DNA of 64,000 nucleotides from the NCBI RefSeq assembly GCF_009769735.1, contig NZ_WSRO01000002.1:6212001-6276000 (forward strand), in the 5' to 3' direction. Within the stretch, counting starts at the first letter, position 1. The number at the start of each line of letters is the position of its first letter. Source of the DNA: Streptomyces sp. BA2. GTDB lineage: Bacteria; Actinomycetota; Actinomycetes; Streptomycetales; Streptomycetaceae. Below, piece by piece: positions 53,389 to 61,170 of this stretch. The notes under the pieces are model-generated. The model was not told the origin of the DNA and searched no databases. It saw only the letters and a list, made by a program, of their open reading frames with translations. The position numbers were made by a program, and so were the translations under genes.

Positions 53389-54749
53389 GCGGCCTCCTTC
53401 AACGGGCCCACCGGCTGACCTCGTGCCGAGTCGCTGAGCCGGATGAGCAGCGCCACGATGATCCAGTTGGTGACGACCGACGAGCCGCCCTGCGCCAGGA
53501 ACGGCATCGCCATGCCCGTCAGCGGAATGAGCCCGGTCACCCCGCCCGCGATCACGAACACCTGGAGCGCGACGATCGAGGCGAGCCCGACCGCGAGGAG
53601 CCGCCCGAATGCGTCCCGCAGCGCGAGCCCCGCACGGTAGCCGCGCTCCACCAGGAGTGCGTAGAGCAGGAAGATCGCGGCGAGGCCCGCGAGGCCGAGC
53701 TCCTCGCCCGCCGTCGCCAGGATGAAGTCGGACTTGGCGGCGAAGCCGATGAGGATGGAGTGCCCGAGCCCAAGACCGGTCCCGAGCATCCCGCCGGCCG
53801 CGAACGCGAAGAGGGACTGGGCCAGTTGGTTCGGTCCCTCGCCCGCGTCGATGGAGGCGAAGGGGTGCAGCCAGTCCTCGACCCGGCTGTGCACGTGGGG
53901 TTCGAGCGAGCCGACCGTGTACGCCCCGACGCCGGCGAGCACCAGGCCGACCGCGATCCAGCCGGTGCGCCCGGTGGCGACGTACAGCAGGATCACGAAG
54001 AGGCCGAAGAAGAGCAGCGAGGTGCCGAGGTCCCGTTCGAGGACCAGGACCCCGACGCTCAGCAGCCAGATCGCGACGATCGGGCCGAGCACACGGCCGG
54101 TCGGCAGCTGGAGCTTCGTCAGCTTCCAGACCGTACGGCCGGTGTAGGCCAGCGCGTTGCGGTTGGCGGACAGGTAGCTGGCGAAGAAGATCGCGAGCAG
54201 GATCTTGGCGAACTCGCCGGGCTGGATGGAGAATCCGCCGATCCTGATCCAGATCCGGGCGCCGTTCACGGCCGGGAAGAAGATCGGCACGATCATCAGG
54301 ACCAGCGCGGCGACGACGCAGATGTACGCGTACCGCTGGAGCACCCTGTGGTCGCGCAGGAACAGCACGACGCCGATGAAGAGCGTCACGCCGACGGTGG
54401 ACCAGACGAGTTGCGTGGGCGCGGCCTCGTCGCCGGGGGTCTCCAGGTCGAGCCGGTAGATCAGGACGAGGCCGAGGCCGTTGAGGAGCACGGCGATCGG
54501 CAGGAGCAGCGGATCGGCGTAGGGCGCCCGGAAGCGGACCGCGAGATGGGCCAGGAGCGCGAGCACGCCGAGCCCGGCGCCGTAACCGGCGGCGCCGGGC
54601 GGGACGGTGCCGTTCTTGGCGAGGCCGACGTCGCAGTAGCCGTAGACCGAGAGCAGGACGGCCACGACGATCAGGGCGACTTCGGTGCCACGGCGCCGGG
54701 GCACGCGAACAGCGGGTACGGAGGGGGGCGCCGCTGCTGTTCGGGTCAT
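53385..54749 (-). CDS. FtsW/RodA/SpoVE family (SEDS) glycosyltransferase
   Basis: A 454-residue protein with about 12 membrane helices. GARIWIRIGGFSIQPGEFAKILLAIFFASYL, KLQLPTGRVLGPIVAIWLLSVGVLVLERDLGTSLLFFGLF and FVIAGGVTGLIPLTGMAMPFLAQGGSS are the diagnostic SEDS motifs, including the catalytic Asp region ERDLG. It polymerises lipid II and pairs with the adjacent class B PBP. ATG 54749 (MTRTAAAPPSVPAV) is preferred over a longer start. Confidence 0.95.
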   Translation of the reverse strand: MTRTAAAPPSVPAVRVPRRRGTEVALIVVAVLLSVYGYCDVGLAKNGTVPPGAAGYGAGLGVLALLAHLAVRFRAPYADPLLLPIAVLLNGLGLVLIYRLDLETPGDEAAPTQLVWSTVGVTLFIGVVLFLRDHRVLQRYAYICVVAALVLMIVPIFFPAVNGARIWIRIGGFSIQPGEFAKILLAIFFASYLSANRNALAYTGRTVWKLTKLQLPTGRVLGPIVAIWLLSVGVLVLERDLGTSLLFFGLFVILLYVATGRTGWIAVGLVLAGVGAYTVGSLEPHVHSRVEDWLHPFASIDAGEGPNQLAQSLFAFAAGGMLGTGLGLGHSILIGFAAKSDFILATAGEELGLAGLAAIFLLYALLVERGYRAGLALRDAFGRLLAVGLASIVALQVFVIAGGVTGLIPLTGMAMPFLAQGGSSVVTNWIIVALLIRLSDSARGQPVGPLKEAA

Positions 54750-54812
54750 GCCCGGAACGTAGCAAGCGATAGGCCCCAATGTCCGTTTATGTCACCGTGT
54801 ACTGGTGGTGCG

Positions 54813-55175
54813 TCAGCACCAGCGCGGGGCGGGCCCGATGTTGGCGATGTAGTGCGCGGCGCCCCATGCCCAGGTGCCGTTGGTGAGCAGGTACCACCGG
54901 TTGTTGCCGGACACGTGGTCGCCGGTCGTCTTGCAGTAGATGGAGACGACCTTTCCGTACGGAACGCTGCGGATCACCTTGGCGCCCCGGTGGGGGGAGG
55001 TGCGCAGCAGCAGTCCGTGCTTGGCGGTGACGCGGCCCTTGTAGACGCGGGGGTGGCCGTTGGCGTCGGTGTCGCCGGCGGCGAAGGCCGGGCCGGTGAG
55101 GGTGAGGGCGGCGAGCGCGCCGCCGGCGGCCAGTATGCCGAGCCGGGTGGTGGCGGAGGTGGGCCGAAGGGACAT
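54813..55175 (-). CDS. secreted SH3 domain protein
   Basis: 120 residues. A signal peptide ends after GPAFA (about residue 32); residues 45-110 are a bacterial SH3 domain (RVTAKHGLLLRTSPHRGAKVIRSVPYGKVVSIYCKTTGDHVSGNNRWYLLTNGTWAWGAAHYIAN). Such proteins bind peptidoglycan or inhibit enzymes. Two cysteines (C81 and the last residue) may form a disulfide. It stands alone between the SEDS gene and the histidine kinase. Confidence 0.9.
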   Translation of the reverse strand: MSLRPTSATTRLGILAAGGALAALTLTGPAFAAGDTDANGHPRVYKGRVTAKHGLLLRTSPHRGAKVIRSVPYGKVVSIYCKTTGDHVSGNNRWYLLTNGTWAWGAAHYIANIGPAPRWC

Positions 55176-55304
55176 GGGGACTCCTCTGGGGACGAGGCGG
55201 ATGTGATGCGGCCTCAGGCCCTTGGGACGGGGGCCATAGGCCGCAATTCACACTAAAATCGGCACGCTGGGCGCGCAAAAGGTCACGCGGCGTCAAACCG
55301 CCCG

Positions 55305-56606
55305 TCAGACCGTCCCGTCGGCGCCTCTGGCACCGTTCCCCGCGCACTCCTCGTACGGCAGCGTCAGCGTCGCCACGGCGCCTCCGTCGGCCGCGTTCGT
55401 GAACGTGAGCTGCGCTCCGAGGACCGCCGTCTGGCCCAACGCGATCGTCAGACCGAGCCCGTGGCCCCTGGTCGTCCCCTCGGTGCGGAACCGCTGCGGC
55501 CCGTGTTCCACCAGGTAGTCGGGGTATCCGTCGCCGTGGTCGCGCACCGAGACCACGGGCCCGTCGACGGTCACCACGACGGGCGCCCGCCCGTGCTTGT
55601 CCGCGTTGGCGATGAGATTCCCAAGGACCCGCTCCAGGCGCCGCCGGTCGGTCTCCACGCAGACATCGCGTACGAGGACCAGCTCGGCATCGACTCCCGA
55701 ACCCCGCACGGCGCGCTCGGCCAGTGGGGCGAGATGGTGGTCGTCCAGATCGACCCGCTCGCTCTTCGCGTCGAGCCGGGAGATCTCCAGGAGGTCCTCG
55801 GTGAGGGTCCGCAGCGCGGCGACCCGGTCGCGCACCAGCTCCGTGGGGCGGCCCGGCGGCAGCAGCTCGGCCGCCGCGTGCAGACCGGTCAGCGGAGTAC
55901 GCAGCTCGTGCGCCACGTCCGCGGTGAACCGCTGCTCGCTCTGGAGCTTGCCCTGCATCGAGGACGCCATCGTGTCGAGCGCTCCGGAGACCGCCGCCAC
56001 CTCGTCCTGGAGGCGCGAGGGCTCGCGGGTGCGCGGGTCGTTCACGCGGGCGTCGAGGTCACCCGCGCTGATCCGGCGGGCCACCGTCGCCGTCTGGTGC
56101 AGACGCCGCGTCACGCGCGTCACGGAGAACGCCCCGACCAGGAGCGTCGCCCCGATCGCGAGCACCGAGGAGCCGAGGATCGCCCGGTCGAGGCCGTCGA
56201 TCGTGCGGGCGCCCTGGGCGTAGTCGACCTGGACGGCGATGGCGCGCCGGTCCGTCGCGGGCCCCGCGGCCCACATCGTCGGCCGGGAGTTCTGCGTGCC
56301 GACCATCGTCCCGCGCTCCCCGCCCACCGCGAGCTCCCGCAGCCGAGCGGGAAGGCCCGGCGGATCGACCCCCGCGCCGGGGCCGAGCTCGTCGCCAGCC
56401 TCGAACGCCGCGGTGGCGTCGTCGAGGCGGGTGAGGGCGTGGTCGCGGGCTTGGCCCACGGTCTGGTTGGTCACCGAGACGTGCACGAGCGCGCCGAGCA
56501 GCGCGGCGAGCGCGCAGCACATGACGGTGATGAAGACCGCGGCCTTCCAGGTCAGCGTCGCCGTCCAGGCGGGAAGCCGCGGTCCGCGCGGCAGCCTGTG
56601 GCTCAT
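55305..56606 (-). CDS. sensor histidine kinase, orphan
   Basis: 433 residues. A membrane helix (TWKAAVFITVMCCALAALLGALVHVSV) near residue 30, an external domain of about 115 residues, a second helix, HAMP (RRLHQTATVARRISAGDLDARV), HisKA with HELRTPLTGL, and an ATPase domain (NLIANADKHG, VRDHGDGYP, GHGLGLTIA). The G1 glycine-acid spacing is a little unusual (DHGDGYP). No response regulator is adjacent. It is coupled by ATGA overlap to the lipoprotein gene upstream. Confidence 0.92.
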   Translation of the reverse strand: MSHRLPRGPRLPAWTATLTWKAAVFITVMCCALAALLGALVHVSVTNQTVGQARDHALTRLDDATAAFEAGDELGPGAGVDPPGLPARLRELAVGGERGTMVGTQNSRPTMWAAGPATDRRAIAVQVDYAQGARTIDGLDRAILGSSVLAIGATLLVGAFSVTRVTRRLHQTATVARRISAGDLDARVNDPRTREPSRLQDEVAAVSGALDTMASSMQGKLQSEQRFTADVAHELRTPLTGLHAAAELLPPGRPTELVRDRVAALRTLTEDLLEISRLDAKSERVDLDDHHLAPLAERAVRGSGVDAELVLVRDVCVETDRRRLERVLGNLIANADKHGRAPVVVTVDGPVVSVRDHGDGYPDYLVEHGPQRFRTEGTTRGHGLGLTIALGQTAVLGAQLTFTNAADGGAVATLTLPYEECAGNGARGADGTV

Positions 56607-57400
56607 CGGCTGTCGCTCGGTGAGTCGCTCGGGGAGCCGCTCGTTGAGGGCACGGGACGGGCGCTCGCCGCAGGCTCGGGCTTGCGGGACGGCTTCCTCT
56701 TCGGCGTGTTCGGCGAGCGCACGATCTCGTCGGTCGTCGGCAGCATGGTCTTCTGGTGGGAGTCCCAGGACCAGACGGTGCGGTACTCGTACCCCTGCAT
56801 GCCGGAGACGGCGCGGACGATCACCTCGTGACCGGCCAGCTCGACACCGAGCACCGCGTCCCCCATTTCCATGATCTGCGTCAACTTCCGCTTCTCCACG
56901 GCGTAGGCGCGTATGTCGAGATTCTCTGCGTGCCCCCGGGCAAGGCGGATGCCGACGATGAGGTCGTCCTTGCCGTCGCCGGTGAGGTCGCGGTAGTAGG
57001 CGTTCAGGACGGGGCACTCGCCGTCGCCGTCCTCGCCGCCACCGTCGGCGTGGCCGGTCTCGCACGTGTCCAGCTGCTCGGCCGTCTGCTTGTAGACCGT
57101 GTCCGAACGGCTGTACATCCCGGGGTTCTCGTCGAAATCGGCCTTGGCGACGGCCACCGGATTCACCTTGCGCAGATCCCCGCCCGGTACGTCGACGCCC
57201 TTGACCGGCAGGCTCTCGATCGTGCCGTAGTCCTCGGCGGGCGCCGAGGGAGGCGGCAACTTCGGCCACAGGCGCGTGGGCGCCTCGGCGGTGGGGGTGG
57301 ATCCCGCGCCGCGCAGGTCGCCGGGGTCGCCGCAGCCGCCGGCCAGCAGGACGGCGGGCAGCACGAGTCCTGCGGCGAGCGCGAGACGGCTCCGGTGCAC
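56603..57400 (-). CDS. lipoprotein with FG-GAP/EF-like motif, coupled to a histidine kinase
   Basis: 265 residues, GTG start. Signal peptide with lipobox LLAGGC (near residue 23). The mature part has YRDLTGDGKDDLIVGIRL, a calcium-binding DxDGxxD-like loop as in FG-GAP proteins, then a beta-rich core and a Pro/Ser/Lys tail. It overlaps the kinase gene by four bases (ATGA) and could be an external partner or sensor for it. The function is inferred from location only. Confidence 0.85.
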   Translation of the reverse strand: MHRSRLALAAGLVLPAVLLAGGCGDPGDLRGAGSTPTAEAPTRLWPKLPPPSAPAEDYGTIESLPVKGVDVPGGDLRKVNPVAVAKADFDENPGMYSRSDTVYKQTAEQLDTCETGHADGGGEDGDGECPVLNAYYRDLTGDGKDDLIVGIRLARGHAENLDIRAYAVEKRKLTQIMEMGDAVLGVELAGHEVIVRAVSGMQGYEYRTVWSWDSHQKTMLPTTDEIVRSPNTPKRKPSRKPEPAASARPVPSTSGSPSDSPSDSR

Positions 57401-57502
57401 TGCACTCCTGCCTGCCGGAGGAGCGGCCCGGGGGGCTGCTCGGCTGCGGCGCGAGGTTCGGTTGCGGCGCCGCGGGGACCGGGTCCCGTCACCCGGGTCC
57501 GG

Positions 57503-58162
57503 CTACGGCGCGAGGTCGGCGTAGAGAATGATGTTGTCGGTGCGGTGACCTTCCTCGATCGGTCCGCCACAGGTCAGCAGGCGCAGCTCGGGCCGGTCGG
57601 TCGCCCCATACACCTTATTGGTGGGGAAGTTCTTTTTGTCCACCTGTTCAATCTCGCGCACCTTGAACGTCGCGGTACTCCCGTCCGCTCGCGGCACCTC
57701 GATCTCGTCCCCCATTCTCACCTTCGCCACGTTCTTCATCAGCGCGGGCCCCTTCGCGGTGTCGTAGTGCGCGACCAGGACGGCCGCCCCCTTCTCGCCT
57801 GGGGTGACGCCCCCGGTCCACCAGCCCGGCTCGTCCGCCTTGTCCACGGGCGGCACTTCGAGCGCGTCGTCCGCGCCCACGCCGAGGTCCAGCATCGACT
57901 TCGCGTCGACACCGGCCGCCGGGATGCGCAGGCCCGTGGGGCGGGACTTCTTCATCGGGGCGTTCGGCTCGGCCGCCGGGGAGGCCGTGGCGTTGTTGAC
58001 CTTGACGTCGGGCGCGGGGTCGCCGCCGGAGCCCTGACCGCAGGCGATGAGGCCGATGCCGAGGGCGGCGGTGAGCGTGGCGGCGGCTGCTATGCGGGTG
58101 GTGTGGCGGCGCTTTACGGGGGTGGGTGCGGGGACGGGGGCTTCGTCGGTGGGGGTGCTCAC
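57503..58162 (-). CDS. class F-like sortase
   Basis: 219 residues. Residues 16-40 form a basic-then-hydrophobic leader ending LIAC41, which fits a lipobox, or a simple membrane anchor. The sortase barrel (74-219) has H132 in VLVAHYD, C198 in LRLLTCGG and R207. Sortases join proteins to the cell wall. Class F enzymes of actinomycetes are thought to act on LPxTG-like signals; a partner substrate is not evident nearby. GTG start. It follows a small membrane-protein gene by 34 bases. Confidence 0.9.
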   Translation of the reverse strand: MSTPTDEAPVPAPTPVKRRHTTRIAAAATLTAALGIGLIACGQGSGGDPAPDVKVNNATASPAAEPNAPMKKSRPTGLRIPAAGVDAKSMLDLGVGADDALEVPPVDKADEPGWWTGGVTPGEKGAAVLVAHYDTAKGPALMKNVAKVRMGDEIEVPRADGSTATFKVREIEQVDKKNFPTNKVYGATDRPELRLLTCGGPIEEGHRTDNIILYADLAP

Positions 58163-58196
58163 AGCGGCTCCTGCGGGGTGCGTGGGGAAGGGGGGC

Positions 58197-58505
58197 TCAG
58201 GCGTCGGTGCGGCCGCGGCGCAGCATCGCGTACCCGAGACCGGCCGCACCGGCGGCCGCCATGGCGCCACCGGCGGCGATGAACACCGGGTCCCCGCTGT
58301 GGAACCCCTCGGTGCCGGCCTTGACCCCGCCCTCCGGGGCGCCGGGGGCGACCGGCGCCACTGTCCGGGTGCCGTCCGCCTGGGCCGCCTCGGCGTGTGC
58401 CGGCGTATCCGCGACGGCGGCCACCGCGGGCATGAGGAGCGCGCCGCCGACGACAGTGGTCACGGCGGCGGAACGGAGGAGGGTGCGGCGGCGGTGGCTG
58501 CTCAT
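58197..58505 (-). CDS. small membrane protein next to the sortase gene
   Basis: 102 residues. A signal peptide with a twin-Arg-like start (MSSHRRRTLLRSAAVTTVV) ends near AVADT; a Pro/Ala/Gly region follows; residues 75-95 form a hydrophobic helix (PVFIAAGGAMAAAGAAGLGYAML), with a basic tail RRGRTDA. The signal-helix-basic-tail order is that of a sortase substrate, but the usual LPxTG box before the helix is missing. It could use a non-canonical signal, or simply be a membrane protein. Confidence 0.85.
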   Translation of the reverse strand: MSSHRRRTLLRSAAVTTVVGGALLMPAVAAVADTPAHAEAAQADGTRTVAPVAPGAPEGGVKAGTEGFHSGDPVFIAAGGAMAAAGAAGLGYAMLRRGRTDA

Positions 58506-58830
58506 GAGCGGACGGTCCTTACGGCTGGCGGGCTGGAGGCCGGGGGCGTGCGGCCTGGTCGCTGCGAGGGGAAGCGAAAGAGGCACCTATGAAGCTAGAT
58601 GTCCGCCATTGCAGCAATTCGTCAGCTATGTAACAGCGAGCCATCACCGCGGAGGCGGTGCGGAGGCGGCAGGGAGGCGGTTCGGGGGCGGTGCGGAGGC
58701 GGCGGGGAGGCGGTGCGGAAGCGGTGCCGTTACGAGTGGCTCAACGAGTGGCTCAACTTCCTTCCGCCTCGCCCAGGTTCTTGCCCAAGGCATGTCCTTG
58801 CTGCTCCCATGGTCCGTGGGGTGATGATGC
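58506..58830. other. 325-base region with G-rich tandem repeats
   Basis: It lies between the divergent small membrane-protein gene and the NERD-like gene. An AT-rich patch (58590-58635) may carry the minus-strand promoter. G-rich repeats fill 58648-58727, then a 12-bp tandem duplication ACGAGTGGCTCA (58732-58743 and 58744-58755). No gene is seen. Confidence 0.65.
58657..58722 (+). repeat. two 33-bp tandem G-rich repeats
   Basis: Units start at 58657 and 58690, with a third partial copy at 58723. Each is built from 11-bp GGAGGCGGTGC-like subunits. The repeat has runs of GG that could form G-quadruplexes on the plus strand. It is 108 bases before the NERD-like start. Confidence 0.75.
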
Positions 58831-59634
58831 ATGAGCGGACTGCGCGTCATACCGGCCTGGCGGCACGGACAGGAGCGGCTCTACGTCTGTCTCACGGACG
58901 GCAGAAGCGTGGCGTGGTACGAGAGGGAGTCGTCCCGCGTGAACCTGCTCGGCGAGGAGCACAGGGAAGCCGTCCTGCGCGCCCTCGCGCCCTTCCTGAC
59001 CGGCGGCTTTTCGATAGGCCCGCCGCCCGTCCCCACCCCCGCGGAGCTGGCCCGCCTCGCCCTCCACCCGGACGACGACCTCGCCCCGAACCGCCCGGGC
59101 GAGGCACTCCTGATCGCCCTCGACCGTGACCCGGCCCCCGCCCGCAGGCTGCGCGCCGACCCGCGGCAGCGGGCGCTCACCGCCGAGCAGTCCATCGGTG
59201 AGGTGCTCGACGGCCTCGAAGGCGGCGGCTGGCACACCCTGCACTCGGTGCCGCTGCCGGGCGGCGCCCGCATCCACCACCTCCTGATCGGCCCCGGCGG
59301 TCTGTTCAGCGTCCACACGCTGCCCGCCCGCAAGCAGCGGGTGCGCGTCGCCGACCCGATGGTCACGGTCGGCCGCGCGGACCCGCGTCCACTCCTGAGG
59401 GAGATCCGCGCCGACGCCGACCGGGCGTCCTTCGCGCTGACCGCCGAGATCCGCCCGGTCCTGGCCCTCTGCGGGGCGACGGATCTCGACGTCACGGCCC
59501 CGCCGCGCGAGGTGCGGATCGTGCGCGACCGGGAGGTGTCGACCGTGGCGGGCACCGGCGGCGTACTGAAACCGGCCGATGTGGAGGCGCTGCACGCGAT
59601 GGCCCGCGACCGGCGTACGTGGCTGCGGGTGTAA
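58831..59634 (+). CDS. NERD-like (nuclease-related) domain protein
   Basis: 267 residues. The core at residues 140-200 (GGWHTLHSVPLPGGARIHHLLIGPGGLFSVHTLPARKQRV) resembles the NERD fold, a relative of Holliday-junction resolvases; the acidic nuclease residues are not obvious. The N-terminal third (LRVIPAWRHGQERLYVCLTDGRSVAWYERESSRVNLL) is beta-rich. No membrane or signal segment. The role is unknown. Confidence 0.82.
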   Translation: MSGLRVIPAWRHGQERLYVCLTDGRSVAWYERESSRVNLLGEEHREAVLRALAPFLTGGFSIGPPPVPTPAELARLALHPDDDLAPNRPGEALLIALDRDPAPARRLRADPRQRALTAEQSIGEVLDGLEGGGWHTLHSVPLPGGARIHHLLIGPGGLFSVHTLPARKQRVRVADPMVTVGRADPRPLLREIRADADRASFALTAEIRPVLALCGATDLDVTAPPREVRIVRDREVSTVAGTGGVLKPADVEALHAMARDRRTWLRV

Positions 59635-59654
59635 CTGCCCCGGCAGGCCCCTTC

Positions 59655-60083
59655 TCAGAGGTTGTCGCCCCAGCCTCCCTGGATCATGGTCTGGAACGCC
59701 CAGGCCCCGCCCCGCTTCAGCAGGATGTCGGCGTACCGCAGCTGCTGCGTCTCGCCGTTCGCGGTCATCACCGAGTCGGTGAAGACCACGGCCATGGCGG
59801 GGGAGAGGAAGACGGGCGTGCGCGTGGACTCGAAGGTGATGTCCTCGCTCCCGTCCCCCATCACGTGCGTCATGGTCGCGACGAACTGTTCCCGGTCCCA
59901 CTGCGCGGAGCGACCGTCGCCCGCGGAGTCGTCGCTGACCAGGTTGAGCGGGAAGACGGCCAGGTCGGCCATGCGCTCCACATCGCGCTTGGCGCTGTGT
60001 GCGTCGTACTCGGCGAACCAGGCGGCAAGGCTCGCGCGGTCCTCATCGGTCGCGACGTATCCGGTCTCGGGCAGTACGGTCAT
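59655..60083 (-). CDS. SnoaL-like (SgcJ/EcaC, NTF2-fold) protein
   Basis: 142 residues. A cone-shaped alpha+beta NTF2 fold: helix LAAWFAEYDAHSAKRDVERMADL, strand and helices WDREQFVATMTHVMGD, and final strands YADILLKRGGAWAFQTMIQGGWGDNL. Members vary from polyketide cyclases to ketosteroid isomerases; no catalytic pair can be named. AGGAG is 6 bases before the ATG, inside the left arm of a 17-bp inverted repeat, so expression is probably under tight control. Confidence 0.88.
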   Translation of the reverse strand: MTVLPETGYVATDEDRASLAAWFAEYDAHSAKRDVERMADLAVFPLNLVSDDSAGDGRSAQWDREQFVATMTHVMGDGSEDITFESTRTPVFLSPAMAVVFTDSVMTANGETQQLRYADILLKRGGAWAFQTMIQGGWGDNL

Positions 60084-60091
60084 GCGGGCTC

Positions 60092-60155
60092 CTAATCAAG
60101 TTTGACTACGTGGAGAAAGGTATGCTCGATTATCTACCTAGTCAAACTTGATTAG
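60092..60155 (-). promoter_or_regulatory. 17-bp inverted-repeat operator pair around a promoter
   Basis: CTAATCAAGTTTGACTA (60092-60108) and its exact complement (60139-60155) are 30 bases apart. Each arm holds a smaller TCAA/TTGA dyad, as in two binding sites facing each other. On the minus strand, TTGACT (60140-60145) lies in the right arm as a -35, and TACCTT (60117-60122) is a -10 after 17 bases. The SnoaL-like gene begins just after the left arm. A dimeric regulator, possibly MarR-like, should bind both. Confidence 0.85.
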
Positions 60156-60174
60156 GCGTGACGCCGATCACGCT

Positions 60175-61062
60175 CTAGTCGTGGGGGAGGGGGTGCGCCT
60201 GGCCCGGATCGGTGAGCGGGCCCAGCAGATCCCCCTGCCGCTGGAGGCGGGGCGCGATGTCGGCGGCCAGGAAGACGAGCTGTGCCGGGTCATCACACTC
60301 CTCGACTTCTTCCCAGGTCACGGGGGTGGAGACCGTCGGCTCCCGGCGGGCGCGCAGGGTGTAGGGGGTGGCGGTCGTCTTCGCGGCGGCGTTCTGGCTG
60401 AAGTCGACGAAGACCTTGCCGGGGCGCAGGCTGCGGGTCATCCGGTGGACGACGAGGCCGGGCAGTTCGGCCTCGGCTTCCTGGGCGAGCTTCTTCGCGT
60501 ACGCGGTGACGTCCTCGGAGGGCGTCGGCTCCAGGGCGCAGAGCAGGTGCAGGCCCTTGGATCCCGAGGTCTTCGCGTACGCGTGCAGGCCGTCCGCCCG
60601 GAGCCGTTCACGCAGCCAGAGGCCTGCCCGGCAGCACTCGACGATGGTGGCGGGGTCGCCGGGATCCAGGTCGAGCACGAGCCGGTCGGCGACGGCGGGG
60701 GCGTCGGCCTGCCACTGGGGGGTGTGGAACTCGGTGACGAGGTTGCCGGCCCACATCAGGGTGGCCAGATCGTTCACGACGATCTGCCGGATGTTCCCTT
60801 CCGAGCGCGGCACGTCGGCGGTGTCCACCCAGTCGGGGGTGCCCGGTGGCACGTTCTTGGCGAAGAAGCGCTGCCCGTCCGGTCCGTCCGGGAAGCGAAG
60901 GAAGGAGACGGGCCGGTTGCGGAGATGAGGCAGGAGGGCCTCGGCCGTGCTGGCGTAGTAGTGCAGCATCTCGCCCTTGGTGAAGCCGGTCGCGGAGTAG
61001 AGGACCTTGTCGAGATTGCTGAGGGCCAGCCGCCGCCCCTCCACCTCGGTGATCGGCGTCAT
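60175..61062 (-). CDS. ligD: NHEJ DNA polymerase/primase (LigD polymerase domain)
   Basis: 295 residues, a stand-alone LigD POL domain of the archaeo-eukaryotic primase family. FLRFPDGPDGQRFFAKNVP and DLDPGD (the metal-binding acids) with SGSKGLHLLC and RPGKVFVDFSQNAAAKTTATPYTLRA are diagnostic. It adds ribonucleotides at broken ends and bridges them during nonhomologous end joining. The ligase and nuclease modules must be encoded elsewhere. It is divergent from the Ku gene by about 110 bases. Confidence 0.95.
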   Translation of the reverse strand: MTPITEVEGRRLALSNLDKVLYSATGFTKGEMLHYYASTAEALLPHLRNRPVSFLRFPDGPDGQRFFAKNVPPGTPDWVDTADVPRSEGNIRQIVVNDLATLMWAGNLVTEFHTPQWQADAPAVADRLVLDLDPGDPATIVECCRAGLWLRERLRADGLHAYAKTSGSKGLHLLCALEPTPSEDVTAYAKKLAQEAEAELPGLVVHRMTRSLRPGKVFVDFSQNAAAKTTATPYTLRARREPTVSTPVTWEEVEECDDPAQLVFLAADIAPRLQRQGDLLGPLTDPGQAHPLPHD

Positions 61063-61170
61063 ACGATGAGAATCCCACGAATAGGGTGAAGGCGCGTAAA
61101 TCCTGGCAACAGATAATAAATGCTGGTGTACGTCCCTAAATGGATGCTCGACTGCTGAGAGGTGTCTGAC

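Noticed and set aside
57628..57642. Single TTGTCCACC-like DnaA box
   Set aside because: It lies inside the sortase coding sequence, differs from the consensus and has no neighbours; no origin is indicated.
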